A stretch of DNA of 64,000 bases from Coleofasciculus sp. FACHB-T130 (GCF_014695375.1 NZ_JACJOG010000059.1:1-64000); one strand, 5' to 3'; positions 1 to 9,158 are shown, counted from the stretch's first letter. A program made the numbers and translations. Notes: generated by a model not told the origin, from the letters alone.

Positions 1-96
1 CGGACAGCGATGTCTTTCCGTTTTATGGAGTGGGTGAACGCTAATCGAGATGTATTCTCAGCCTATAAAGCTGCTTTGGGTTTTATTTGGGCTTGA
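1..96 (+). CDS. 3' end of an unidentified gene (partial)
   Basis: The first reading frame is open from the window edge to a TGA at 94-96 and gives 31 residues ending in ANRDVFSAYKAALGFIWA. The composition looks like a protein C-terminus (aromatic and alanine-rich helix). The start lies outside the window, so no function can be given. With 31 codons the open frame could also be chance. Confidence 0.35.
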   Translation, partial: RTAMSFRFMEWVNANRDVFSAYKAALGFIWA

Positions 97-352
97 AATC
101 TGTTTAAGTCCCGTTATTTACTACTTGCTTACTTCGGAAAGTGACAGAAGAGGGCTGAGTTGCGGAGGGCGGCTTTATCCCAATTTTAGGGATAAATTAG
201 GTCTCTGGCTATCAAACCTACCTCTACAAAAATCAAACTGTACATCCACAGAAATATAAATATCGCAATCCTAATTCATTCATAAAATCGGAGAGATCTC
301 TTCTTACTCGTCCTCAGTGCTTTATAGCGAAGAGAGTGTAGCGTTAATAAAT

Positions 353-1027
353 TCAATTAGGATCGGGATCGTTTTTTGCGGGAGAATCTAGCCACGTCCA
401 CAACTGCGGAGAGGTGAAATCAGGCACTGCAAAGATTGCTCCGCAGTCGCAGAGAACTTTGGGGTCGTAGGTTGAGGCAATGCCAATTGTCGCAATGCCT
501 GCGCCTACCGATGAACGAATGCCGGAGGGAGAGTCTTCAAAAGCGATCGCTTGTTTCGCTTTAATACCAAAATAATCTAACGCCAGTTGATAGGGAGCCG
601 GATCGGGTTTGCCCGCGATCGCTTCTTCTGCTAAAACAACGGTGGCGAAGGCATCTGCCAAACCCAAAGCTTCTAGCATGAAGTAGACATTTTTACGCGG
701 TGCATTTGTGACAACTGCTCGTTGCAACTTTAATTCTTCTGTCCATGCCAAAATTTTAGAAAGTCCAGCCAGGGGTTTAAGTTCTGGTGATAATTCTCGG
801 AAATAAGCTTCTTTCGCTTCAGCGAGTTGTTCGCCTTCTGCGAATGTTAGCTGAGGGAGAATATCTTGGATAATGACTGGATTGAGGCGTCCGCTAATCC
901 GTTTTTGGTAAAAATTCTCGTCAATATCAATACCGTATTGTTTTAAAATATCTTGCCAAGATTTGTAATGGATTCGGTCAGTATTTACCAGAGTCCCGTC
1001 CAAGTCAAATAAAATTGCAGCCAACAT
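353..1027 (-). CDS. HAD-superfamily hydrolase, beta-phosphoglucomutase-like
   Basis: A 224-residue haloacid-dehalogenase-fold phosphatase or phosphomutase of the beta-phosphoglucomutase-like subfamily, expected in the cytoplasm. Motif I is FDLDGTLVNTD with the nucleophile at D8 and acid/base at D10. Motif II is the VVTNAP segment near residue 105, motif III the lysine of GKPDP (about 140), and motif IV FEDSPSG (about 163-169). A cap domain of roughly residues 15-80 sits between motifs I and II. Length is normal for the family. The substrate cannot be read from sequence: a sugar phosphate is likely, 2-phosphoglycolate is possible. It stands alone, divergent from the reductase at 1257. Confidence 0.85.
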   Translation of the reverse strand: MLAAILFDLDGTLVNTDRIHYKSWQDILKQYGIDIDENFYQKRISGRLNPVIIQDILPQLTFAEGEQLAEAKEAYFRELSPELKPLAGLSKILAWTEELKLQRAVVTNAPRKNVYFMLEALGLADAFATVVLAEEAIAGKPDPAPYQLALDYFGIKAKQAIAFEDSPSGIRSSVGAGIATIGIASTYDPKVLCDCGAIFAVPDFTSPQLWTWLDSPAKNDPDPN

Positions 1028-1256
1028 AGTTTCAGGGGCGAGACGATTGAATCAGTGCCGTAGCTATCCTAGGGTGGGAAGCAAAGCCAAGCAAACATTC
1101 TGTCATCTTACCTGTACCTTTTGCCGTATTGAAGAAAACACTCCCAAGCGGACAATAGTAAGTATGCAGTCGCTCGACTGTTATACCCTCAATTGACAAA
1201 GCGGGATAAAAAGAGCGATCGCTTTCTATCTCTGCTGTGTCGTAACTTCTGTACTA

Positions 1257-2324
1257 ATGTCCTCAAACTTTTTGTTATACGGTGCGAATGGCTATACCGG
1301 AACCCTGATTGCGCGATTGGCAGTGCAGCAAGGGTTACGCCCGATTCTGGCAGGACGCAATTCCGAAAAGTTGCAGCCGTTGGCGACATCGCTTGGTTTA
1401 GAACATCGCGCCTTTAGCCTAGAAAATGAGTCCGCCGTGGATGCGGCACTCCAGGATGTTGCAGCCGTACTCCACTGTGCAGGGCCATTCTCCCGCACCT
1501 CAAAGCCAATGGTTGAAGGGTGCCTGCGGACAAAAACCCATTATTTGGATATTACCGGAGAAGTTGCAGTATTCGAGGCGATCGCTGCCAAAGACGCTGA
1601 GGCAATTAAAGCAGGCGTAATGCTGCTTCCCGGCGTCGGTTTTGATGTCGTTCCTTCTGACTGTCTCGCCGCTCATCTCAAGAAACAGCTGCCTTCAGCA
1701 ACAAGTCTGGCGCTGGCTTTCACCGCTGGTCAGACATCGCGGGGAACTGCCACAACAATCGTAGAAGCTCAGAAGCAAGGAGGCTTAGTGCGGCGGGGTG
1801 GCGTTCTCACTCCAGTTCTAACTGCCTGGAAAACTCGAACCATCGACTTTGGAGAAGGCCCTGTTTTAGGCACCACACTTCCTTGGGGAGATGTGTCTAC
1901 CGCTTTCTACAGCACGGGGATTCCCAATATTGAAGTTTATATGGCAACTCCTCGCTCCACTTACTGGGCGCTAGTCGCAAGTAGATATTTGGGTTGGTTA
2001 TTGGGGTCGCCACCCATGCAAAGCTTACAGAAACGTCTAATCCAAGCTCAACCACCAGGACCAACTGATGCACAAAGGCAACAGGGAAAAACTAGATTGT
2101 GGGGAGAGGTGTCAGATAATGGCACAACTAAGGTATCCCGGTTGCAATGCCCAGAAGGCTATACGCTGACGGCACTGACAGCGCTGGCTATTGTTACTAA
2201 GGTGCTTGCCGGACAGGTGAGTGTCGGCTTTCAGACGCCTTCCAAAGTCTATGGTGCCGATTTGATTTTAGAAATTGAGGGGGTTGAGCGGTCAGATATT
2301 AACTCAGATATTAACAATGGGTAA
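1257..2324 (+). CDS. saccharopine dehydrogenase-like NAD(P)-binding reductase
   Basis: A 355-residue protein with an N-terminal Rossmann fold: beta strand NFLLYG then GANGYTG (residues 9-15), the GxxGxxG nucleotide-binding loop. The overall pattern (PFSRTSKPMVEGCL, HYLDITGE, GFDVVPSDCLAAHL) matches the saccharopine dehydrogenase-like family that also holds the trans-acting enoyl reductases of lipid synthesis. The substrate is unknown; true lysine-pathway activity is unlikely because the C-terminal catalytic domain differs. The last codons (SDINSDINNG) run into a palindromic repeat, so the natural C-terminus may have been rewritten by repeat insertion. Start ATG at 1257, with the dinucleotide-binding strand directly after it. 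Confidence 0.8.
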   Translation: MSSNFLLYGANGYTGTLIARLAVQQGLRPILAGRNSEKLQPLATSLGLEHRAFSLENESAVDAALQDVAAVLHCAGPFSRTSKPMVEGCLRTKTHYLDITGEVAVFEAIAAKDAEAIKAGVMLLPGVGFDVVPSDCLAAHLKKQLPSATSLALAFTAGQTSRGTATTIVEAQKQGGLVRRGGVLTPVLTAWKTRTIDFGEGPVLGTTLPWGDVSTAFYSTGIPNIEVYMATPRSTYWALVASRYLGWLLGSPPMQSLQKRLIQAQPPGPTDAQRQQGKTRLWGEVSDNGTTKVSRLQCPEGYTLTALTALAIVTKVLAGQVSVGFQTPSKVYGADLILEIEGVERSDINSDINNG

Positions 2325-2368
2325 TCGGGGTTCCAGGACCCATTACCGATTACCGATTACCCATTACC
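2316..2368. repeat. heptamer repeat forming a hairpin between convergent genes
   Basis: AATGGGTAATCGG (2316-2328) is perfectly complementary to CCGATTACCCATT (2353-2365). The right arm is made of tandem ATTACCG/ATTACCC heptamers, the short tandemly repeated class common in filamentous cyanobacteria. It overlaps the stop codon of the upstream gene and precedes the convergent DUF937 gene, so it may act as a bidirectional terminator. Confidence 0.65.
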
Positions 2369-2372
2369 AGCT

Positions 2373-2894
2373 TTATCTACCCAGATGGCGAGCTGCTAAC
2401 TGCATCGCATCAGCAATATCGACATCGCCATCGCGGTCAGCATCTAAGAAAGTATTCAGAACTGGATTCGAGCCTTGCGGATTTTGAGCGCTGGAGCCAG
2501 TTTTTAGGAGATTTAACACCAGGGGAACGAGAATTGGCAACATCTGTTGAATCATCGCCGGATTCAAGCCGGTTCTTTGAGCAATGACTTGCACGATTTG
2601 CGGCACTTGGGAAAAACCAAAAAGCGCATCAACGGCTTGAGGATTGGGAGAAGTGCCGCCATATTGATTGACAAGGGCTTGCGCTTGTTGGGGGCCTTCG
2701 GTCGCTTGCTTCTGTTGTAGAGCAGAGCGCACGTAGTTACCGACAAGGGACATTGTAGATTGCACTGCTGACGGGTCGGCACCATAATTATTGCTGACCT
2801 GCTGCACGGTGCCAAAAATATTATCCATCTGTCCGGGAGTCGCTTCGCGATCTGGACTGTCTAGGGCATTGATAATTTGGTCAAAAAGTCCCAT
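2373..2894 (-). CDS. DUF937 family protein with EF-hand/dockerin-like C-terminal loop
   Basis: Starting at the ATG at 2894 (preceded by GGAG 11 bases upstream), the protein begins MGLFDQIINALDSPDR and is about 173 residues. An in-frame ATG 39 bases further upstream adds sequence that does not look native. The body, rich in helices with QQMLPILVPLVLNLL, matches DUF937 proteins of unknown function. The C-terminus has DADRDGDVDIADAMQLA, a D-x-D-x-D-G-x-x-D calcium-loop signature like one dockerin or EF-hand half, followed by ARHLGR. No signal peptide is visible. The role is unknown; calcium binding is inferred from the loop only. Confidence 0.75.
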   Translation of the reverse strand: MGLFDQIINALDSPDREATPGQMDNIFGTVQQVSNNYGADPSAVQSTMSLVGNYVRSALQQKQATEGPQQAQALVNQYGGTSPNPQAVDALFGFSQVPQIVQVIAQRTGLNPAMIQQMLPILVPLVLNLLKTGSSAQNPQGSNPVLNTFLDADRDGDVDIADAMQLAARHLGR

Positions 2895-2960
2895 AACTCT
2901 TTCTACTCCGATAACTTGAACAAAATGTCTCACTTTTGGGCTATCGTTCGCCTCTAGCTA

Positions 2961-4760
2961 TTAGCAGAGAATTTTTGTTGTTGATGTTGATGCGGCACCC
3001 ACTTGATGTTTGATGGGTAAAGCGATCGCTAACTCTGTCCCTCTACCAACTTCTGATTTGCAGCTAAATTTCCCGCCATGTTTCTCTACGATAATTTGAC
3101 GGCTAATCGCTAGACCCAAGCCGGTTCCAATACCTCTCGGTTTCGTAGTAAAAAAGGCATCAAAGATTTTCTCCTGATGTTCGGGCGCAATACCAGAACC
3201 GTTGTCAGCAATCCGCACCCCAACGGTATCCTTGTTTAGGCGTTCTGTAGAAATCACGATTTCTCCAGGCTCTTTTGCCTCTTCTAGAGCATCAATAGCA
3301 TTGCTCAGTAGATTCATAAATACCTGATAAAGCAAGCCGGTGTAACCTTCAATGCTTGGGATATCACCGTAGTTTTGAATAATATTGATATTGTTTTTAA
3401 TCCGATTATTTAGAATCAGCAAGGTACTCTCAAGACAGGCGTGCAAATCTACAGAATTCGGTTTTGGATCGTCTAGGCGAGAGAAATCTTTTAAACTTAA
3501 AACAATTTGTCGAACTCGGTCAGAACCGACTTTCATCGATTGCAGAACTTTTGGCAGGTCTTGTTTAAGAAAATCGATATCGATTTCTTCGGCTTGAACT
3601 TGAATCGCTTTAGGAGGGTTGGTAATTTCAGCTTGGTAAGTTTCTAGTAATGCGAGAAGTTCTTTAACGTAGTCACCCGCATAAGCCAAGTTGCCATAGA
3701 TGAAGTTGACCGGATTATTGATTTCATGGGCGACTCCGGCAAGCATTCGTCCCAAACTAGACATTTTCTCACTTTGGATTAGCCGTAACTCGCTGTCTGC
3801 TTTTTGTTCTTGCAAAAGGTGCCCCACCTGGAGGATGAGCTGATTGAGGGAGGTTGCCAACATTCCCACTTCATCTTCAGTTGTAATCGGCACTTGCAAG
3901 CCAAAATTAGATTCTTGAGTTGCCCGCTGTGCTACATCAGTTGCAGCTTTCAGGGGACGGACGATGGCGCGAGAAGTGTAGATGGCTAAAAGGATAGCGA
4001 TCGCAATTGACAATAAAATACTTGCAACAATAATTTGAAATCGGATTGTTTCCGCAGCAATCAAAGCCAGTTCTGCCTGCTTAACATCCTGGTAAGATCC
4101 CTGAATAACTCCAGTTAAGTCGTCTGAGAGACCATCAAAATTTAGCGCTACAGAACCATTCGTAAAATTTAAAAGTAGTTTTTGTGCTTCCTGAATTTTT
4201 TCTGGCTTTAAATGAGACAGCTCAATTTGCTGTACTAATTCATCAACCTGATGAAAATAGATTTCTGGTACGTTTTCGTAAGTTTTTAGAAAACTGGGTA
4301 TTCCATCAGCGTGTACATGAGCCGCTGCCTCGCGTTGATAAACGGCGCTGTTTGTATAAGATTTGATTTGAGACAATATCCGCTTAATTTCAGCAGTATG
4401 TTCCAGAAAATGAGAGTATTCGTCCCAAAACAATTCCGGATTTTCTGCTAGCGGAATCAATTGTTGTTGGTGCGTACGTGCCTGTAGTACGCCATTTTGC
4501 AAGCGATGGAGAAGGTTGAGTTCTTGGTTGCTATATTCATGCAACTTCGTAGCTCGTTGCTGATAGTAATCTCCAATCATAAATCCGGCAGCCGTTCCCA
4601 AAACGGCAATGCCTAGGGTTAGCCCATATCCATAACTAATTTTTTGGCTAACGCTGAAACGACCAGTGACCCGGCTGAGCCAGCCTGTGATACTGACTGG
4701 GTGAGGGAACGCACTGCCTAAGCGTATCTGAGGCTTCCTGACGTTTGGCTCAGAGATCAT
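2961..4760 (-). CDS. membrane sensor histidine kinase (HAMP-HisKA-HATPase_c)
   Basis: A 599-residue two-component sensor. TM1 is about residues 41-63, followed by a periplasmic helical sensor region to about 240, TM2 at about 241-262, HAMP at about 263-315, then the dimerisation/phosphoacceptor helix with H345 in GVAHEINNPVNFIYGN. The ATPase domain shows the N box (FMNLLSNAIDAL), G1 box (IADNGSGIAPEH), F box (FDAFFTTKP) and G2 box (GTGLGLAIS). It is complete and should autophosphorylate. The ligand is unknown and no response regulator is adjacent; the nearest is the lone receiver at 15910. It is divergent from the GTPase at 4981 across a 220-bp promoter region. Confidence 0.92.
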   Translation of the reverse strand: MISEPNVRKPQIRLGSAFPHPVSITGWLSRVTGRFSVSQKISYGYGLTLGIAVLGTAAGFMIGDYYQQRATKLHEYSNQELNLLHRLQNGVLQARTHQQQLIPLAENPELFWDEYSHFLEHTAEIKRILSQIKSYTNSAVYQREAAAHVHADGIPSFLKTYENVPEIYFHQVDELVQQIELSHLKPEKIQEAQKLLLNFTNGSVALNFDGLSDDLTGVIQGSYQDVKQAELALIAAETIRFQIIVASILLSIAIAILLAIYTSRAIVRPLKAATDVAQRATQESNFGLQVPITTEDEVGMLATSLNQLILQVGHLLQEQKADSELRLIQSEKMSSLGRMLAGVAHEINNPVNFIYGNLAYAGDYVKELLALLETYQAEITNPPKAIQVQAEEIDIDFLKQDLPKVLQSMKVGSDRVRQIVLSLKDFSRLDDPKPNSVDLHACLESTLLILNNRIKNNINIIQNYGDIPSIEGYTGLLYQVFMNLLSNAIDALEEAKEPGEIVISTERLNKDTVGVRIADNGSGIAPEHQEKIFDAFFTTKPRGIGTGLGLAISRQIIVEKHGGKFSCKSEVGRGTELAIALPIKHQVGAASTSTTKILC

Positions 4761-4874
4761 CGATCTATCCGGTGGAGGATAATTTTAAAAGCTAGTTTGT
4801 ATTATAATTTACTGTTTTTTAAAATTACTCAGAAAGACGCTTTGTTTTAATTATCTAGCCGAGAAAAAATCACG

Positions 4875-4919
4875 GCAACAGGCTCTACTTTATTCGTGGA
4901 AGCATCTCTTGCCTGTTGC
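4875..4919. repeat. inverted repeat in divergent promoter region
   Basis: GCAACAGGC at 4875-4883 pairs perfectly with GCCTGTTGC at 4911-4919 (27-base loop), between the divergent histidine kinase and GTPase genes. It could be an operator or a transcript hairpin; nothing here decides which. Confidence 0.4.
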
Positions 4920-4980
4920 TGATAGCAGACAATGATAGGGAGATTAAGATTAGAAGCATCTCCTTACCACAATCCCGTTC

Positions 4981-6534
4981 ATGCCCCTGTCGCGCTTATT
5001 AACGCTGATCGTTGGCCTCAGTGTAATTCTGGGGCTGATGCTGTGGCTGATTAATTCTCTCTATCGGCTGTATATTCAGATTTCTTTTACGGCACCTTTA
5101 CTGGGAAATCTGCTGCTTTTGTTGCTGATTGTCCTACTGGGGGTGCTAATCGGTGGATTTATCTACTATGTGATGATTCTTCAGGGGACTGCAAAAGGTT
5201 CGCGGCAACGCCGCAGATTGCCGAAAGTCCCGGAAGCGAAGACAGAGGCGGCTTCAGAAACCCTCAAAGCAGTGCGGCAGCAAGTAGCACAGATTCAGGA
5301 TGAGGTGTCGCGGCAGGCATTGCTGGAGCGATCGCGCGAAATTGAAGCAAATTTGGCGCGTGGGGAACTGTTAGTCGTCGTATTTGGCACGGGTTCTGCT
5401 GGCAAGACTTCTCTGGTGAACGCCCTGATTGGGCGCATGGTAGGACGGGTAGACGCGCCAATGGGAACGACGGAGGTAGGGGAAACTTACGTTCTCAAGT
5501 TGAAAGGATTAAATCGGCAAATTTTGATTACCGATACGCCCGGAATTTTAGAAGCAGGGGTAGCAGGAAGCCAGCGAGAACAACTAGCACGGCAATTGGC
5601 AACTGAAGCAGATTTGTTGTTATTTGTCGTAGATAATGACTTGCGGCAGTCGGAGTATAACCCGCTGCGAACCTTGGCAGAGATTGGCAAGCGATCGCTG
5701 TTGATTCTCAACAAAACCGATCTTTATACAGACACCGATAAAGAAACGATTCTGGCGCGTCTGCGGGAACGAGTACGGGGATTTATCGCCACCGCTGATG
5801 TGGTTGCGATCGCTGCGAATCCCCAGCTTGCCGAATTGGAGAGTGGCGAAACCTTCCAACCCGAACCCGATGTGATGCCGTTAATTCGCCGCATGGCAGT
5901 GGTTCTCAGAGCCGAAGGGGAAGACTTAGTGGCTGACAACATCCTACTGCAATCTCAGAGACTGGGAGACGAAGCTCGACGCCTGCTGGATGCTCAGCGC
6001 AGACGCCAAGCGGAGAAGGTGGTAGAACGTTTTCAGTGGATTGGGGCGGGTGTCATCACCGTGACACCCCTACCAGTGGTGGATTTGCTAGCAACCGCCG
6101 CTGTAAATGCCCAAATGGTTGTAGAAATTGGCAGAATTTACGGTTGTGAACTGAATATGGATCGAGGGCGCGAATTAGCGCTTTCTTTAGGGAAAACTCT
6201 CGCGAGTTTGGGAATTGTCCAAGGAGCAATTGAGTTGCTTTCTAGAGTCCTCCAACTGAGTGTCGCCGCCTATCCTATTGGTAAGGTGATTCAAGGCGTT
6301 ACCGCCGCTTATTTGACTCGAATTGCTGGGAAGAGTTTTATTGAATACTTCCGTCACGATCAAGATTGGGGCGATGGCGGAATCACAGAAGTTGTGCAGC
6401 GACAGTTTCAGCTAAATCGCCGGGATGAGTTTATCAAGACATTTGTGCAAGAAGCGATCGCGCGAGTCGTCAAACCTTTAGCAGAAGCGAAAGAACCGCA
6501 AGAGGAACGCCAATCAGATCCGCCTCAACAATAG
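4981..6534 (+). CDS. membrane-anchored Era-like GTPase with DUF697 C-terminus
   Basis: A 517-residue GTPase. Two N-terminal transmembrane helices (about 6-28 and 40-67) anchor it, followed by a basic linker (GSRQRRR). The G domain has G1 GTGSAGKT (136-143), G3 DTPG (185-188) and G4 NKTD (244-247). The C-terminal half (ITVTPLPVVDLLATAAVNAQMVVEIGRIYG onward) matches the hydrophobic DUF697 module found with such GTPases in cyanobacteria. The alanine in the P-loop (GSAGKTS) is tolerated in the TrmE-Era-EngA-related families. The cellular role is unknown; membrane or envelope biogenesis is an inference from the architecture. Transcribed alone. Confidence 0.85.
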   Translation: MPLSRLLTLIVGLSVILGLMLWLINSLYRLYIQISFTAPLLGNLLLLLLIVLLGVLIGGFIYYVMILQGTAKGSRQRRRLPKVPEAKTEAASETLKAVRQQVAQIQDEVSRQALLERSREIEANLARGELLVVVFGTGSAGKTSLVNALIGRMVGRVDAPMGTTEVGETYVLKLKGLNRQILITDTPGILEAGVAGSQREQLARQLATEADLLLFVVDNDLRQSEYNPLRTLAEIGKRSLLILNKTDLYTDTDKETILARLRERVRGFIATADVVAIAANPQLAELESGETFQPEPDVMPLIRRMAVVLRAEGEDLVADNILLQSQRLGDEARRLLDAQRRRQAEKVVERFQWIGAGVITVTPLPVVDLLATAAVNAQMVVEIGRIYGCELNMDRGRELALSLGKTLASLGIVQGAIELLSRVLQLSVAAYPIGKVIQGVTAAYLTRIAGKSFIEYFRHDQDWGDGGITEVVQRQFQLNRRDEFIKTFVQEAIARVVKPLAEAKEPQEERQSDPPQQ

Positions 6535-6564
6535 TAGCGTTTGCGAAGCGATATTCCTCCATCG

Positions 6565-6597
6565 GTAACACCCAGAAATATACCAGTTCTGGGTTAC
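6565..6597 (+). terminator. possible terminator hairpin after GTPase gene
   Basis: GTAAC(AC)CCAGAA and TTCTGGGTTAC form an 11-bp stem with a two-base bulge and a 9-base loop, 30 bp past the stop. There is no clear T run after it, so its function is uncertain. Confidence 0.4.
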
Positions 6598-6735
6598 AGA
6601 TTAAGGGTGCGCTTGCAAATTCTCTTTATCTACAAATAAATTTTATCTGCCAACCTGAAATTTATCCGGATATAGCAATTCTTGAGTTGATTAATAAGGT
6701 TAACAAGACAGCTTGCTTAACTTGGAGAAATTTCT

Positions 6736-6864
6736 ATGGAATTAACGATTGCCGCAATTGCCTTCACCTGGATATTTTTCGCCTTTAGCGGAAGAACCTT
6801 ATCCGACAAAAAAGGATCTGACAAAAAACCCGAATATATCGCCAAAATCTACAAAAATGACTAA
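6736..6864 (+). CDS. 42-residue small membrane protein
   Basis: ATG at 6736 is preceded by GGAG (6724-6727). The frame runs 42 codons to TAA at 6862-6864. The peptide begins MELTIAAIAFTWIFFAFSG, a single hydrophobic helix of about 18 residues, then a basic tail ending KPEYIAKIYKND. A terminator-like hairpin lies about 110 bp downstream. Small single-span proteins of this kind are common accessory subunits of photosynthetic and respiratory complexes, but this one does not match any I know (not PsaM, PsbX, PetN or similar). The RBS, amphipathic tail and downstream terminator support it. Confidence 0.55.
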   Translation: MELTIAAIAFTWIFFAFSGRTLSDKKGSDKKPEYIAKIYKND

Positions 6865-6973
6865 AGAAAGAGAAGCTCACTTTTTCACTTTCTTTCATGG
6901 CTCATAAAATGACGATTTTTCAGATGCTCAACAAATTTTAAATTGCTGTTTTAAATTCATCGTCATAGCAATT

Positions 6974-7015
6974 GGAGAATGGGGACACAAAACTTCCCAA
7001 TCTCCTTTTTTATTT
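6974..7015 (+). terminator. Rho-independent terminator
   Basis: GGAGAATGGG pairs with CCCAATCTCC (one mismatch) around a 12-base loop, followed by TTTTTTATTT. It is the likely terminator of the small membrane-protein gene at 6736. Confidence 0.65.
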
Positions 7016-7286
7016 ATTATCCTCTAAGCTAAACAATGCAACTCCCAGCAGCTCCCTGCTGGGTAAAGTAAAGATAGGCAATAGGCAACTTTTTTTAATT
7101 GTTATTCTGAGCGGAATCCAGTACAGGGTTAGCGAAGACGATGACATAAAAAGTTGTACACGGGATATAAATAAACGGGGAAAACAGCCGTTTGACCTTA
7201 GAATTATTTATCAGGGAAATAAAGAATAATTAAATGAAATTTTGTAGAGCGATCGCCATTTTTTAAAAGTCAACTTCCCCCGATTT

Positions 7287-7844
7287 TTATTGGCTCGCAT
7301 ACGTGTACATCACGTCTGAACGCAGTACATACTTTCGACCTTGGATTACGGGTGCGCCTTCATGTTTTATTTCGTGGATAAAGAACAGCGCCATACCGAT
7401 TTGAGGAACTATAGAGACGTTGGGTGAAAAAAACAGAGTTTCGCCTCCCTCAAAGTCTTCGCTCAGATAAATCATAAAAGTTAAACGGCTATGGTCGCCG
7501 TTTGTTCGCCAATAACTACCGTCGTGATGCGGTGCGAAGCGCTGACCTGGATCGTATCGGTAGAACCGCAAGCGCTCATTAAGTCCCATTGCACACCAGT
7601 TACCGATTCTGGGAACATAAGTTTCCACACGATGCCATAAATTTGCCGCAAGTTCTTCATCATCCAAAATCACCCGATCGTTATTTCGGATTGATGGAGC
7701 CATTATGTATTCATCCTGTCCTACGGTGAGACCAGCCGGAGTATAGCCTATGTTTTCGGTTATAGCGATATACTCGGCACACTCTGCTTTTGATAGAACG
7801 TTTGGGACGGTAAAAATCGGATTTTCTAAAGGCGCTTTTTTCAT
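7287..7844 (-). CDS. 2-oxoglutarate/Fe(II) oxygenase, prolyl 4-hydroxylase-like
   Basis: A 185-residue soluble dioxygenase with the P4Hc fold. The iron ligands are visible: H106-x-D108 in FAPHHDGSY and distal H161 in EIKHEG, with K171 (GRKYVLRSDVMY) placed to bind 2-oxoglutarate. The RLTFMIYLSEDFEGGET segment is typical of collagen-type prolyl-4-hydroxylase relatives. The size fits the bacterial single-domain form. The substrate is unknown; hydroxylation of a protein prolyl residue is the family expectation, but free amino acid or peptide substrates are possible. It has its own transcription unit. Confidence 0.85.
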   Translation of the reverse strand: MKKAPLENPIFTVPNVLSKAECAEYIAITENIGYTPAGLTVGQDEYIMAPSIRNNDRVILDDEELAANLWHRVETYVPRIGNWCAMGLNERLRFYRYDPGQRFAPHHDGSYWRTNGDHSRLTFMIYLSEDFEGGETLFFSPNVSIVPQIGMALFFIHEIKHEGAPVIQGRKYVLRSDVMYTYASQ

Positions 7845-7922
7845 GACTAATTATTATTTAAGGTTTTTTTCAGGGTGTCAGGTATATTTAAGTCATGAAA
7901 AATCGGATGCCAAAAGAACATA

Positions 7923-8864
7923 CTATTTGTGGCGATTTCTAGCATCCAAGAATTTTAGCTGCTGGTAAAGCATCGCAATTTTCGGCAAATCAACACCTGC
8001 TGCTTGTGCAGTTCGTAGGGGATTACCGAACATGGTTTCCACCTCTAGAGGACGCCCTTCGTCATAGTCGATTTTCATACTGGTGCGGTACGGCTTCATC
8101 TTTGCCGTGTGATCGAGCATCTTTTCGACAAAGCTATCAGGAATCTTCCGACCAAAAGCAGATGCACCTACCAGCACTTCACCCATTAACTGCTCGGCTA
8201 ATAATCGCGTGTGAAGATTGTTCATCAGCTCATCTGTTGTGGCGTCAAGAACCACAGAAAGCCCGTTATATGGGATATTCCAGACCAGTTTCTGCCAACG
8301 AGCAAACAGCAAGTCTTCAGCAAGTTGGATAGGGATGTCAGCACTTTCAAAGTCGCTGGCAATCTGACGCATTCGCTCGGTAATCCCGGCGGGTTGGTAA
8401 TCGGGGGTATATTCGCCGAGTGTAATCGCCTTATAGTCTAGGTGGCGGATGTGTCCTGGCCCCACTTTATTAGAGCAGAGAAAGCACAAGCCTCCCATCA
8501 CCCGTTCCGAACCAACAATTTTGGCGACTTTCTCTTCAACTCCTAGACCATTTTGCAGCACTAAGACAACGCCATCATCCTTAACCATAAATGGCAGCAT
8601 TTCAGGTAGCAGGTGGTTTTGCGTCGTTTTCAGCGCCACAACTACCACATCGCAAGGTGGCATTTTGTTAGCGTCAGGGTAGGCGTTAACGTGGGGGAGG
8701 GTAAAATCGCCGTCTGGGGACTCAATGACTAAACCCTGTTGACAGACTTGTTCGTAGTCGCTGTGCAACAGGAAGTGGACATTCAGCCCCGCTCGTTGTA
8801 GTTTAGCTCCGTAGTAGCCCCCCAGCGCTCCTGTTCCGAGGATGGCGTAACTCCGATTAGACAT
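7923..8864 (-). CDS. 2-dehydropantoate 2-reductase-like (ApbA/PanE family)
   Basis: A 313-residue NADPH-dependent oxidoreductase. The Rossmann loop GTGALG (10-15) follows the start. The C-terminal helical domain has the ARWQKLVWNIPYNGLSVV segment with the family's catalytic lysine and a GRPLEVETMFGNPLRTAQ segment typical of ketopantoate reductases. The family reaction reduces ketopantoate to pantoate for CoA synthesis. Many genomes carry several paralogues with other 2-keto substrates, so the exact role is open. It starts 7 bp after a small membrane-protein gene on the same strand, suggesting co-transcription. Confidence 0.85.
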   Translation of the reverse strand: MSNRSYAILGTGALGGYYGAKLQRAGLNVHFLLHSDYEQVCQQGLVIESPDGDFTLPHVNAYPDANKMPPCDVVVVALKTTQNHLLPEMLPFMVKDDGVVLVLQNGLGVEEKVAKIVGSERVMGGLCFLCSNKVGPGHIRHLDYKAITLGEYTPDYQPAGITERMRQIASDFESADIPIQLAEDLLFARWQKLVWNIPYNGLSVVLDATTDELMNNLHTRLLAEQLMGEVLVGASAFGRKIPDSFVEKMLDHTAKMKPYRTSMKIDYDEGRPLEVETMFGNPLRTAQAAGVDLPKIAMLYQQLKFLDARNRHK

Positions 8865-8870
8865 TGCTCT

Positions 8871-9047
8871 CTATAAAAGCTGAATCGCGGATATTTGGGC
8901 AACTTGCACGACTGGCGGCAATTGACTTGTGGGCGCGGGTATCATTTCACCCCGGAAGTCTAGTAACTGAACCAGCAGCAGATAGGCGATCGCTAAAATT
9001 ATAGAAATTGCCCCAGTGATAATTGCAACTATTTTTGAGCGTTCCAT
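8871..9047 (-). CDS. small single-span membrane protein, conserved in cyanobacteria
   Basis: The peptide starts MERSKIVAIITGAISIILAI and is 58 residues: one transmembrane helix (about 5-27) and a short proline-rich tail (GEMIPAPTSQLPPVV). I chose the ATG at 9047 because GAGGGAA lies about 5 bases upstream; an in-frame ATG at 9071 lacks such a site. The hydrophobic start and the LLDFRGEM motif are familiar from small cyanobacterial proteins of unknown function. Its stop is 7 bp before the PanE-like gene, consistent with an operon. Confidence 0.7.
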   Translation of the reverse strand: MERSKIVAIITGAISIILAIAYLLLVQLLDFRGEMIPAPTSQLPPVVQVAQISAIQLL

Positions 9048-9158
9048 CAGTTCCCTCGCAACATTACTCATTCCATTTTCTATCTTGAACTGACACGAAA
9101 GTCCGCAAAATAGGGAATCAATAATATTGTAGAGAATGCGATCGCTTGCCGAACTAAT

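Noticed and set aside
50-259. 69-residue open frame near the left edge
   Set aside because: No ribosome site, odd composition, and it overlaps a better frame (1-96) that looks like a real gene end.
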